A stretch of 64,000 nt of DNA from Streptomyces sp. CBMA291 (GTDB lineage: Bacteria; Actinomycetota; Actinomycetes; Streptomycetales; Streptomycetaceae). Shown here piece by piece: positions 35,575 through 43,771 of this stretch. The notes below the pieces were generated by a model that saw only the letters and a list, made by a program, of their open reading frames with translations, had not been told where the DNA came from and did no database searches. How positions within the stretch are numbered: position 1 is the stretch's first letter; each line of letters starts with the position of its first letter. A program made the position numbers and the translations under genes. The stretch spans positions 1 through 64,000 of the forward strand of contig NZ_MSJP01000041.1 in assembly GCF_014596525.1 (NCBI RefSeq), read 5' to 3'.

Positions 35575-37038
35575 GTGGACGTCACCAAGCCCGATGCCCG
35601 ACCCGGAGGCGTCGTAGGCGTCCTCGCCCTCGCGGGAATCGTGGCCGCACTCATGCAGACCCTGGTGGTGCCGCTCATCGGCGACCTGCCCAGGCTGCTC
35701 GACACCACCGCGTCCAACGCGTCCTGGGTGATCACCGCCACCCTGCTCGCTGGCGCCGTCGCCACCCCCGTCGCCGGCCGTCTCGGCGACACCCTCGGCA
35801 AGCGGCGCGTCCTGCTCGCCTCCGTGATCCCGCTGGTCCTCGGTTCCGTGGTCTGCGCGCTCTCCTCCTCCGTCGTCCCGATGATCGTCGGGCGCGGACT
35901 CCAGGGCATCGGCATGGGTGTCGTACCGCTCGGCATCAGCCTGCTGCGCGACGTCCTCCCGCCGCAGAAGGTCGGCGGCTCCATCGCTCTCATGAGCGCC
36001 TCCATGGGCGTCGGCGGCGCCCTCGGCCTGCCCTTCGCCGCCGCCGTCGCCGAGAACGCCAGCTGGCGCGTGCTCTTCTGGGTCGCCGCCGCTCTGAGCG
36101 CCCTCGTCGGCGTCCTCATCTGGCGCGTCATCCCCGCCGGTCGCCGTACCCCCACCACCGGACGCTTCGACTACGTCGGCGCCTTCGGCCTCGGCATCGG
36201 CCTCGTCTCGCTGCTGCTCGCCGTCTCCAAGGGCGCCGCCTGGGGCTGGGGCAGCGCCACCACCCTCGGCCTCTTCGCCGTCGCCGTCGTCGTCCTGATC
36301 GGCTGGGGAATCTCGGAGCTTCGCACCGCCGAACCCCTCGTCGACCTGCGCGTCACCGCCCGCCCCGTCGTCCTCATGACCAACCTGGCGTCGATCCTCG
36401 TCGGCTTCGCCATGTACGCCCAGTCCCTGGTCGTCCCCCAGCTCTTCCAGCTGCCCGAGGCCACCGGCTACGGCCTCGGCCAGTCGATGATGGCCATGGG
36501 CCTGTGGATGGCCCCGGCGGGCCTGATGATGATGGTCCTCGCCCCGCTCGGCGCCAGGCTCTCCGCCGCCCGCGGCCCCAAGGTGACGCTCGCCCTCGGC
36601 TCCCTGGTCATCGCCATCGGATACGGCTCCGCGTTCGCCCTCATGGGCTCCACCTGGGGCCTCCTGGGCGTCACCCTCATCTGCAACACCGGCGTCGGTC
36701 TCGCCTACGGGGCCATGCCCGCCCTCATCATGGGCGCCGTCCCGGTGGAGGAGACCGCCTCCGCCAACAGCTTCAACACCCTGATGCGGTCCATCGGCAC
36801 CTCGGTCTCCGCCGCCGTCATCGGCGTCGTCCTGGCCCAGATGACCACCGACCTCGGCGGCCACGTCCTGCCCTCCGAGGGCGGCTTCCGGGTCGCCATG
36901 GCCATCGGCTGCGGCGTCGGCATCGTCGCAGCGGTCGTCGCCGCCCTCATCCCCGCCAAGGCGCCCGCGTCCGGCATGGACGTCGTGAGCGAGGAGTCCG
37001 ACTCCGCCCCGCTCGCCACCACCGAGGCCACCGCCTGA
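35575..37038 (+). CDS. MFS drug-efflux transporter (DHA2/EmrB-QacA type)
   Basis: 487 aa from GTG 35575, with AAGGGAGA 5 bp upstream; an in-frame GTG at 35551 lacks such a site. It has 13-14 hydrophobic helices, motif A as GRLGDTLGKRRVLL, motif C-like GLQGIGMGVVPLGIS, and a long second half typical of DHA2 exporters. It should export toxic compounds using the proton gradient. Regulation by the divergent MarR is likely. A terminator-like hairpin follows. Confidence 0.9.
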   Translation: MDVTKPDARPGGVVGVLALAGIVAALMQTLVVPLIGDLPRLLDTTASNASWVITATLLAGAVATPVAGRLGDTLGKRRVLLASVIPLVLGSVVCALSSSVVPMIVGRGLQGIGMGVVPLGISLLRDVLPPQKVGGSIALMSASMGVGGALGLPFAAAVAENASWRVLFWVAAALSALVGVLIWRVIPAGRRTPTTGRFDYVGAFGLGIGLVSLLLAVSKGAAWGWGSATTLGLFAVAVVVLIGWGISELRTAEPLVDLRVTARPVVLMTNLASILVGFAMYAQSLVVPQLFQLPEATGYGLGQSMMAMGLWMAPAGLMMMVLAPLGARLSAARGPKVTLALGSLVIAIGYGSAFALMGSTWGLLGVTLICNTGVGLAYGAMPALIMGAVPVEETASANSFNTLMRSIGTSVSAAVIGVVLAQMTTDLGGHVLPSEGGFRVAMAIGCGVGIVAAVVAALIPAKAPASGMDVVSEESDSAPLATTEATA

Positions 37039-37055
37039 CCTGCCCAGGCGGTGTG

Positions 37056-37072
37056 ACCGGCCGCCGGCCGGT
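37056..37072. terminator. Hairpin in convergent MFS/VOC gap
   Basis: ACCGGCC-GCC-GGCCGGT is a perfect 7-bp stem, 18 bp after the MFS stop, and can serve both convergent genes. Confidence 0.6.
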
Positions 37073-37113
37073 GCGGAAACAGGGCCCCCGCCCGTGACCG
37101 CACCGACCGGCGG

Positions 37114-37965
37114 TCAGTCCGTTCCGGCCCCGGCGTCCTCCCCGGCCCCGGCCTCGTCCCCAGCCCCGGCCTCGTCCGTTTCCAGTGCGAACAGCGCCCC
37201 GTCCGGGTCCCGCACCATCACGACCCCCCGCGTCTCGGCCTCCGCCGGACCGCGTACCCCGCCCCAGTCGCCGCCCGGCACCACCGACCCGCCGTGCGCC
37301 AAGGCCGCCTTCGTCGCCGCCGCCGTATCCGGCACCCGGAACCGCACCAGCCAGCGGGGCCGCAACTGCGGCCGGGGCGAGGCGGGCTCCACGGGGCCGC
37401 CGTTCAGCCGGGCGACCGCCTCGCCGTCCTGCCGCAGCACCACGGTGTCGTGCTCGTACGACACCTCGAACCGCCCGGAACCACCGTCCGCCCAGCGGAA
37501 CACCTCCCCGTAGAACACGGCCGCCTCGAAGGCGTCCCGGGTGTGCAGCTCCAGCCACGCGGGCGCGGTCCGCTCGCCCAACTGCCAGCGGGACTCCGTC
37601 CGCCCCTCCCACAGTCCGAACGACGCCCCCTCCCGGTCCGTGGCAAGGGCGGCCCGCCCGCGCGGCGGATAGGGCACGGGGCCGACGCCCACGGTGCCGC
37701 CCCGCTCCCGGACCCGCGCCACCGCCGCGTCGGCGTCGTCCACGGCGAAGAACGCCGTCCAGGACACCGGCACCGAAAGCTCCGTCGCCACCGCCGCGAT
37801 CCCGGCCACCGGCACGCCCGCCCGCTCGCCCACCGCGTACCCGCGCGCCCCGTCGCCCCGCCGGAACGTCCAGCCGAGCACCGCCCCGTAGAACCGCTCC
37901 GCCGCGTCCAGATCGTGCGCGGTCAGGCTCAGCCAGCACGGCGCTCCCGCCGTCTGCCCGTTCAT
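37114..37965 (-). CDS. Two-domain VOC protein with acidic repeat tail
   Basis: 283 aa from ATG 37965; a GTG at 38034 would add 23 residues but has a poorly spaced ribosome-binding site. Two VOC modules start CWLSLTAHDLDAAERFYGAV and PAWLELHTRDAFEAAVFYGEV. The C-terminus ends in a DEAGAGDEAGAGEDAGAGTD tail encoded by a short tandem repeat. It is the third Cfp30B-like paralogue of the window and the most diverged. Function unproven. Confidence 0.82.
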   Translation of the reverse strand: MNGQTAGAPCWLSLTAHDLDAAERFYGAVLGWTFRRGDGARGYAVGERAGVPVAGIAAVATELSVPVSWTAFFAVDDADAAVARVRERGGTVGVGPVPYPPRGRAALATDREGASFGLWEGRTESRWQLGERTAPAWLELHTRDAFEAAVFYGEVFRWADGGSGRFEVSYEHDTVVLRQDGEAVARLNGGPVEPASPRPQLRPRWLVRFRVPDTAAATKAALAHGGSVVPGGDWGGVRGPAEAETRGVVMVRDPDGALFALETDEAGAGDEAGAGEDAGAGTD

Positions 37966-38168
37966 CGGCCCCGACACCGGCACCACCTCCTCGTCACCGC
38001 ACGCACAGCGCGCGCCGTGCGCCCCTTCCCCCACACCTCCCTCGTATGCCCCCGTTCACCCGACTGCCGACCATCACCACCCGGCCGGGTGCGCACGCGA
38101 GCCGAAGCGCCCCGGGCGCCCGCCGCGAGCCGCCCTCTCACGGACAGCCCCCCATATCACGTATTGCA

Positions 38169-38184
38169 CATAATGATCATTATG
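38169..38184. promoter_or_regulatory. 16-bp perfect palindrome in degraded intergenic region
   Basis: CATAATGA-TCATTATG lies in an AT-rich patch about 200 bp upstream of the VOC gene. The 361-bp stretch 37966-38326 otherwise shows no gene I can support. The palindrome may be an operator left from a lost gene or may serve the VOC gene. Confidence 0.45.
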
Positions 38185-38326
38185 CGGTGAAACCATGATG
38201 ATCAACACTCTCTCCGTACCCGACGGCGAGTGTCGGCGGCGTCGCCCCCGCCCCGAGAGCACTACGCCACGAGCCCGAGGAACGGCGCCCCGGACCCGTA
38301 TGACGACCGAAGTGCCCGTCGCCCGT

Positions 38327-38491
38327 CTACCGCTCGATCCGGTGCTGGTTTTCGACCAGGCGCAGGCGCAGGCGCAAGTGCCTGAACTGGCGGAGTTCGT
38401 CGGTGGTGAAGCCCTGGAAGACGGCGGACATCGCGCGCTGCGTCGGCCGACGGAACGCCTCCAGCCATGCGTGGCCCGCCGGTGTGATCAC
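38327..38491 (-). pseudogene. MarR-family regulator remnant (C-terminal 54 codons)
   Basis: On the minus strand the frame ending at TAG 38327 reads VITPAGHAWLEAFRRPTQRAM and then TTDELRQFRHLRLRLRLVENQ. This is the wing-proximal and dimerisation C-terminus of a MarR-type regulator (the ITPAG motif follows the wing). The N-terminal helix-turn-helix is missing: the sequence directly upstream is the IS5-type transposase remnant. The gene is therefore broken, probably by insertion followed by deletion. Confidence 0.75.
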
Positions 38492-38673
38492 GGCCCGAAC
38501 CGCTCGGCCGGGTCACGCCGGTGCACGCCGGTCCGCGCCCGGTGAAGAATCCCGTCGATCACCTGCCGGTGCTCCCGCCACCGGCCGCAACGCCTGTTGC
38601 CTACCGGCGGGAACGGCCGAAGCCGTTCCCGCTCGGCATCCGTCGGATCACCCGGCCCCATGCCCAAGACCAA
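38488..38673 (-). pseudogene. IS5-family transposase remnant (N-terminal part)
   Basis: The 61-codon minus-strand frame contains DAERERLRPFPPVGNRRCGR, WREHRQVIDGILHRARTGVH and RRDPAERFGP, which match the N-terminal domain of IS5-group transposases (usual form LTDAEWERLRPFLP...WRDHRQVIDGILHRVRTGVPWRDLPERFGPW). It stops at TGA 38488 immediately after ERFGP; the catalytic DDE part is absent. It abuts the MarR remnant. Confidence 0.8.
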
Positions 38674-38906
38674 ATGCCCAAGGCCAACGACCGGGGCCGG
38701 GTGACAACCATGTGATCAATCGGACAAGTCCCGGACGCCTGGCCGGGGTTACCGGCCGAGCGTCCGCATGTGGCCCACCCGCGAACGCCGTCGTTCCATC
38801 GGACCGGGGCGCGTCGGCGCCGTCGCGGTCCGCGCGACGGACAGGTGGATGGCGGGCCTCGGAAGGGCCGGAGTCTCGGTTATCCGGACCGCCCTACCCG
38901 GGCGAC

Positions 38907-39236
38907 TTACGCCGTGACGACCTTGAAGGTCACCGAGCCGTCGGCGCTGATCTCAAGTGAGAGCTTGTCTCCGTCCTTCACATCGAGAACGTTCTTGTAG
39001 TCCTGGGGCGCGTTCTCCGACAGCCAGATCTTCTGGTCGAGGTCGTAGAAGAAGTACGTGGTCTTCTTCGTCGAGATGACGTCGGGAGAGTCGTCGTCCC
39101 CGCTCAGCACGGGTCGCTTGCTGATCACTGTCGGCGCGTGCTTGGGCTTGTAATAGCCCCCGTAGTCCGATTCCGACAGCACGGCTGTGGCGTAGGCGTT
39201 GGACTGGTTGTTGACTTGAGCAAGGTGCGTGGCCAT
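38907..39236 (-). CDS. Hypothetical protein, 109 aa
   Basis: ATG 39236 is preceded by GTGGAGG at good spacing. The protein is polar, rich in Lys, Asp, Ser and Tyr (GGYYKPKHAPTVISKR, KKTTYFFYDLDQKIWLSE), with no signal peptide or membrane helix. Its C-terminus (VKDGDKLSLEISADGSVTFKVV) looks like beta strands. I recognise no family. Its amino-acid composition, richer in Lys, Asn and Tyr than its neighbours, and the adjacent IS and pseudogene fragments suggest acquired DNA. The gap 38674-38906 to its right-hand neighbour fragments shows nothing. Confidence 0.65.
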   Translation of the reverse strand: MATHLAQVNNQSNAYATAVLSESDYGGYYKPKHAPTVISKRPVLSGDDDSPDVISTKKTTYFFYDLDQKIWLSENAPQDYKNVLDVKDGDKLSLEISADGSVTFKVVTA

Positions 39237-39457
39237 GGTGCCTCCACTTTCTCTGAGGGTGGTGGGTGCGAGGCCGGATCCGCAGGTCGCCTGCGGGCCT
39301 CGGGCGCAACGGAACGTCACGAACCGAACCCGTTGAGCTACCTTCAGTGTCCGTTGGCGTACGCCCCATCGCATCTCAGGGCCCGTACTCCATCCGGGCG
39401 GGATGCGGGCACGGCCGAGAGCGGAAGCCCCGTCGCGCCACCGGCGACCGGAACGAC

Positions 39458-39491
39458 AGCAGGCCCGGACCGCGAATGATCCGGGCCTGCT
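39458..39491. terminator. Strong hairpin between orphan gene promoter region and MerR gene
   Basis: AGCAGGCCCGG and CCGGGCCTGCT form a perfect 11-bp stem with a 12-nt loop, 77 bp downstream of the MerR stop (minus strand). The rest of 39237-39567 contains the orphan gene's upstream region and no gene. Confidence 0.7.
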
Positions 39492-39567
39492 GCTCTCGCT
39501 CTCCGAAACGGCCTCATGAGCCCGTGGCGGAGACCTGCTTCGACAAGCTCGATCGCCCGGACGGCTC

Positions 39568-40491
39568 CTAGACGGTCGGCTCCCCGACCCGTGCCCGCAG
39601 GGACGTCGAGAGTTCATGGTGGAGAAGGCCGAGGACCGGTTCGTCCGGGCCGAACAGTGGGGCGGCGAGCTTCCAGTAGCGGACCAGGAGGGGCCCCTCG
39701 TGCGCCGCGAGCAGCTCCGTCAGGCGTCGCCGGAAGGCCGGGGTGTCCCGGCGGCCGAGCGCCCGGCCGTAGACGGCGACGAACCCGTCGAGCACCCCCG
39801 CCTCCGCCACACCCCGCCCGGCCCGCATCGCCTCCCAGGCCGCCCCGTACACCTCGGCGAGCCCCTCGTACAGCACGACGGGCCGGTACTCCCCGTCCGG
39901 CAAGGGCCGCGCCGCCCGCACCTGGTCCGGGCCCTGCCCCGGACCCGACACCAGCGCGTGCAGCCGGGCGAAGGCCAGTACCTGCGCCGGAGTCGGCTCG
40001 GCGGGCGGCCCCGGCACCACCGCGTCGAGCACCGAGGCCACCACCGGGCCCGGCAGCCGCACCGGCAGCACCCGCCGCCAGAACCGCACCAGTTCCCCGG
40101 TGCCCGGCGGCATCGCCACCGCTCCGAGCAGCCGCAGCCGCTCGGCCCTTTCCCCCTCCGGCGAGTCGCGTACGAGCCGCAGGGACGCCTCCCGCCAGCG
40201 CAGCGCGGCCAGCCGCTCGCCCACCTCGCGCAACCGCCCCGACACGACCTCCGCCAGCGCCTCCCCGTCCTCCAGGACCCGGCCGACCTCGGCGACCGGC
40301 AGATCGAGGGCCCGCAACGAGCGGATGAGCCCCAGCCGGTCCAGGGCCCCGGGCCCGTAGCGGCGATGCCCTCCCGCACTGCGCCCCGCCTCGGGCAGCA
40401 ACCCTCGGTCGGAGTAGTGCCGCACGGTCTTCACCGTCACCCCGGCCCGCTCGGCGAGTTCCCCGATGCTCCACAGCCCGTCGCCCGGCAC
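39568..40491 (-). CDS. MerR-family regulator with large effector domain
   Basis: 307 aa from GTG 40491 (GAGGGGGAG upstream). Residues 5-75 are a MerR DNA-binding domain (WSIGELAERAGVTVKTVRHYSDRGLLPEAGRSAGGHRRYG). The following about 230 residues are helical without the metal-binding cysteines of classical MerR or the thiopeptide-binding TipA domain. It probably senses an organic ligand. It is divergent from a double hydrolase gene whose promoter has the 19-bp spacer used by MerR activators. Confidence 0.9.
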   Translation of the reverse strand: MPGDGLWSIGELAERAGVTVKTVRHYSDRGLLPEAGRSAGGHRRYGPGALDRLGLIRSLRALDLPVAEVGRVLEDGEALAEVVSGRLREVGERLAALRWREASLRLVRDSPEGERAERLRLLGAVAMPPGTGELVRFWRRVLPVRLPGPVVASVLDAVVPGPPAEPTPAQVLAFARLHALVSGPGQGPDQVRAARPLPDGEYRPVVLYEGLAEVYGAAWEAMRAGRGVAEAGVLDGFVAVYGRALGRRDTPAFRRRLTELLAAHEGPLLVRYWKLAAPLFGPDEPVLGLLHHELSTSLRARVGEPTV

Positions 40492-40552
40492 GCCCGCTCC
40501 CCCTCGCGTCCACCTCCGCTGGTCGGGTCCAGTGTGCGCTACGGCTCCGGCC

Positions 40553-40583
40553 TTGAATCTCCCGCAGGGGGAGTTCCTACGGT
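40553..40583 (+). promoter_or_regulatory. MerR-type promoter with 19-bp spacer and central dyad
   Basis: TTGAAT (40553-40558) and TACGGT (40578-40583) are separated by 19 bp. The spacer carries the dyad GAATCTCCC-GCA-GGGGGAGTTC. MerR-family activators bind such a dyad and untwist an overlong spacer. The promoter faces the hydrolase gene 40 bp further on. Confidence 0.7.
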
Positions 40584-40622
40584 GGCCCGGACACGGTCCC
40601 CGCAGGAGACGAGGAGACGCAC

Positions 40623-42185
40623 ATGACCACGTTCGTACTGGTACCGGGAGCCTTCACCGGCGGCTGGGTCTGGGACGAGGTCGCCACCCTGCTCAGGGCG
40701 GCGGGAGCGGAGGCCCACCCGGTGACCCTGCCGGGACTCGGGGGAGGAGAAGCGGGGGAGACGCCGGGCGCCGGGCCGGGTATCACCGGCACCGCCCGTA
40801 CGGAGGCCGGAGACGGCGCCCCGGGGCAGATCGGTCCCGAGACGCACGTCGACTTCCTCGTACGGCTCCTCGACCGCCTCGCCGCCCCCGACGTGGTCCT
40901 CGTCGGGCACGGCTACGGGCTCCACCCCGCGTACGCCGCCGCCGGACTGCGCCCCGGACGCGTCGGCCGCATCGTGGCTGTCGACACGCCCCTGCCCCAG
41001 GACGGCACGGCGGCGGGGGACACCCTGCCCGACCCCCGCGCACGGATGGCCGTCGACGGTGGCACCGTAGCGCCACCCGGGCCGGGCGGATGGGAGCGCC
41101 GGGGCAGTACGGAGGACATCCCCGCCGCGGCCCTGGAACGGCTGGAGCGCCGGGCCGTCCCCCACCCGGCGGACACGCTCACCCGGCCGTTCCGCCCGGC
41201 GGGGGAGGCCGCCGGGCTGCCGGTCACCGGGCTGCTGTGCACCGCCAACGGATCGAGCCTCGATCTGGTGCGGATGCTCGTCGAGTCCGGGCCCCCGCAG
41301 TTCCGGGCGCTCGCCGACGCACGGGTGTCCTTCCTCGAACTCGCCACCGGTCACTGGCCGATGCTCGCCGACCCCGCCGGGCTCGCCGACGCGCTGCTCC
41401 GCGCGGCGGTCGGGGAGGGCGAACGGATGACCGCGCCGGAGTGCGGGCCCGGCACGGACCCGTACGACCTGCCGTTCCTCTTCGAGGTGCCCGAAGGACC
41501 GCGCGAGCGCCGGGGCCGTTTCGACCTCCATCTGCCCGCCGGGGCGCGGCCCGGCGACCCGCCCCGGCCCGCGATCGTCTTCGTCCACGGCGGTCCCGTC
41601 GCGGCCGACCGGCGGCCCACCCCGCGCGACACGCCGTTCTACCTCGGGTACGGCCGCTACGCCGCGTCCCTCGGCGCGATCGGCGTGACCCTGGACCACC
41701 GGCTGCACGGCCTCGCCGACTACCCGCTCGCCGCCGACGACCTCGCCGGGACCGTCGCCGCCGTCCGCGCGGACCCCCGGGTGGACGCCGACCGGATCGC
41801 GCTCTGGTTCTTCTCGGCGGGCGGGCTCCTGATGGCGGACTGGCTCGCCGCGCCCCCGCCGTGGCTGCGGTGCCTGGCCGCGACCTATCCGGTCCTGGGC
41901 CCGCTGCCCGGCTGGCGGGCCGTCGAACCCCGCTTCCACCCGGCCGCCTTCCCCGGCACGGCGGACGGCCCGCCGCTCGTCCTGACCAGGGCGGGCCGCG
42001 AACACGCGGTGTTCGCGGAGCGGGTGGAGGAGTATCTGACCGCCGCCGCGCGCACTGGGGCCGAGGTCGAGATCGTCGACGTACCCGAAGGCCGTCACGG
42101 CTTCGAACTGCTCGACCGCACCGAGGAGTCCCGAGCCGCCGTGGAACGGGCGATGCGCTCGGTCCTCGCCCGGCTCGCCGCCTGA
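40623..42185 (+). CDS. Fusion of two alpha/beta hydrolases
   Basis: 520 aa from ATG 40623 with GAGGAGA upstream. Residues 1-265 form an EstC-like hydrolase (FVLVPGAFTGGWVWDEV), but its nucleophile elbow reads LVGHGYG, with Gly where Ser is expected. Residues about 285-520 form a second hydrolase of the esterase/HSL type (IVFVHGGPVAADRR, elbow WFFSAGG, His in EGRHGFELLD). The first half therefore seems catalytically dead and the second active. No stop or frameshift separates the parts. Control by the divergent MerR regulator is likely. Confidence 0.82.
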   Translation: MTTFVLVPGAFTGGWVWDEVATLLRAAGAEAHPVTLPGLGGGEAGETPGAGPGITGTARTEAGDGAPGQIGPETHVDFLVRLLDRLAAPDVVLVGHGYGLHPAYAAAGLRPGRVGRIVAVDTPLPQDGTAAGDTLPDPRARMAVDGGTVAPPGPGGWERRGSTEDIPAAALERLERRAVPHPADTLTRPFRPAGEAAGLPVTGLLCTANGSSLDLVRMLVESGPPQFRALADARVSFLELATGHWPMLADPAGLADALLRAAVGEGERMTAPECGPGTDPYDLPFLFEVPEGPRERRGRFDLHLPAGARPGDPPRPAIVFVHGGPVAADRRPTPRDTPFYLGYGRYAASLGAIGVTLDHRLHGLADYPLAADDLAGTVAAVRADPRVDADRIALWFFSAGGLLMADWLAAPPPWLRCLAATYPVLGPLPGWRAVEPRFHPAAFPGTADGPPLVLTRAGREHAVFAERVEEYLTAAARTGAEVEIVDVPEGRHGFELLDRTEESRAAVERAMRSVLARLAA

Positions 42186-42252
42186 GCCGGACCGGGCGGG
42201 GCGTCCGAGCCGGACCGGGCGGGGCGCCTGAGCCGGACCGGGCAGGGTGCCG
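42184..42252. repeat. Three tandem 23-bp units
   Basis: GAGCCGGACCGGGCGGGGCG with three further bases is repeated from 42184, 42207 and 42230. The first unit overlaps the hydrolase stop codon. Confidence 0.8.
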
Positions 42253-42298
42253 CCGGCCCATGACGCCCCCGTATCCCACGCCTGGTTGACTTCCGCCC

Positions 42299-43219
42299 AT
42301 GCGTTCCCTCCGTCGCCTCCGCCTCCCCACGTCCCTTCCCGTCGTCGCCGGGGCCCTGTTGCTCGCCGTCTGCGGCACCGGGTGCACCGGCGCCCCTCCC
42401 GAGCCGCCGCCGCTCTGCGGGCCGGGGGCGACCGAAGCGGACGGGGAAGTGCCCTCCGGGGGCGCGGCGGAGGCGTCGGCGCGGCCCGCCGAGGACGGCG
42501 TCACGGTCCTCGGCACCGGGCGGACCGGGACGCCCTGCGCCGTGTACCAGGTGACCGGCGATCCCCGGCAGGACGTCACCCATGTCGTCACCCTCGACTT
42601 CCTCTCGGCGGGGGGCCGGACGCTGACCACCGTGGAGGACACCGTCCGGGTCGCCCCTGGCCGTACCCTGCGGCGTACCGTCACCGCCGAGGGGCTGCCT
42701 CCGGACGCGGCTGCGGGCGGGCGGGCCCGGCTGGTCAAGGCGCGCAGCTTCCCCACCGCCGAGGCGTGGTCGAAGGGCGGCACCTGCCCGCCCTCGGGTC
42801 TCCGGGTGTACGCCGACGAGGGCGACGCCGCCATGGGACTGCGGGTCGTCGGCCTCCACCTGGAGAACTGCGGCACCCGGCCCTATCCGCTGCACGGCTA
42901 CCCCCGGGTCGAGATCCAGGACGAGGAACACCGGCGCGTCGACAGCGTGAGACTCCTCCAGGGCGGCGACGCCGTCGCCGGGGGAACCGGCGCCGACGGC
43001 CCGGCCCTGCCCATGGTCCTGGCACCCGGCGAGCGCGCCGTCTCCGCCCTCGTCTGGCGGAACACCGTCGAGGGCGGGATGGGCGACCCGGTGAACGCCC
43101 CCTACGCGCGGATATGGGCGAAGTCCGGCGCCGGGCCGGTGACGGTCCTGCCCGAACTGGACCTCGGCACCACGGGGAAGCTCGCCGTCGGGCCCTGGAA
43201 GAAGGACGACACACGCTGA
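42299..43219 (+). CDS. Secreted lipoprotein, DUF4232-like
   Basis: 306 aa from ATG 42299. The signal peptide ends with a lipobox-like VCGTGC, so the protein is probably anchored outside the membrane. Residues about 165-300 (CPPSGLRVYADEGDAAMGLR, ENCGTRPYPLHGYPRVEI, LAPGERAVSALVWRNT) match the Ig-like DUF4232 domain common in Streptomyces lipoproteins. The central part (about 65-150) is another beta domain. Function unknown. Confidence 0.82.
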   Translation: MRSLRRLRLPTSLPVVAGALLLAVCGTGCTGAPPEPPPLCGPGATEADGEVPSGGAAEASARPAEDGVTVLGTGRTGTPCAVYQVTGDPRQDVTHVVTLDFLSAGGRTLTTVEDTVRVAPGRTLRRTVTAEGLPPDAAAGGRARLVKARSFPTAEAWSKGGTCPPSGLRVYADEGDAAMGLRVVGLHLENCGTRPYPLHGYPRVEIQDEEHRRVDSVRLLQGGDAVAGGTGADGPALPMVLAPGERAVSALVWRNTVEGGMGDPVNAPYARIWAKSGAGPVTVLPELDLGTTGKLAVGPWKKDDTR

Positions 43220-43518
43220 GCCCGTCCCGGACGGCGGGGGCCGAACTCGCCCTTCCCGGGCGGGGCAGGCTGCCTCACCCCGCCCCGCCCCGCCCCGTCC
43301 TGTCCTGGACGGCGTGGGTTGACGCCGTCCCGTCAGGAGCCCCGCCGCGAGGCACCCGTCGCGTGCGAGCGGGGCCAACGTGGGGGCCCGGACCGCCGGT
43401 TCACTCGATCGGAGGGCATCGGGGGGCGCGTTAGCGGAACGTGAGCGGGACGTGAGTGGCGGCCGGAAGACTGTGACCCGGCGGCCGGTCCGGTGGCTGG
43501 TTACCGCCGATCGGCCCG

Positions 43519-43583
43519 GTGCTCGGCTCTCGTCGAGCACCAGGGGGGGCCGTGTCCCGTCCTTCCCCCAGGACGGGACACGG
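43519..43583. promoter_or_regulatory. Two hairpins in the 552-bp region upstream of the PL6 gene
   Basis: GTGCTC...GAGCAC (43519-43540, 6-bp stem) is followed by a 14-bp perfect stem, CCGTGTCCCGTCCT with its complement and a 6-nt loop (43550-43583). The region 43220-43771 has no gene. The strong hairpin is too far from the lipoprotein stop (331 bp) to be its obvious terminator. It could end a small RNA or act in the 5' leader of the lyase mRNA. Confidence 0.5.
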
Positions 43584-43771
43584 AACCGGCTGCGGAGAAC
43601 GGCCACCGGACCGGACGCTCCGGACGGAGCCTCGCGTCACCGTCCACGCCGACCGGGTCCGGGGCGTGCCGTGGGGGCTCGCCCCGGACCCACGCCGTAC
43701 GGCCCGGAACGCTCAGGGGGCACTCCGGGGCCCGTCCGGTGCCGACGCGCCGACCCACCCCAGGAGACACC

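Noticed and set aside
38195..38545. 116-codon plus-strand frame beginning MMINTLSVPDGE near the 16-bp palindrome
   Set aside because: No ribosome-binding site, Arg/Pro-rich composition, and antisense to the MarR and IS5 remnants.
40623..41420. Possibility that the first hydrolase half is active with a shifted nucleophile
   Set aside because: The elbow reads LVGHGYG and I found no alternative GxSxG in this half; kept as probably inactive.
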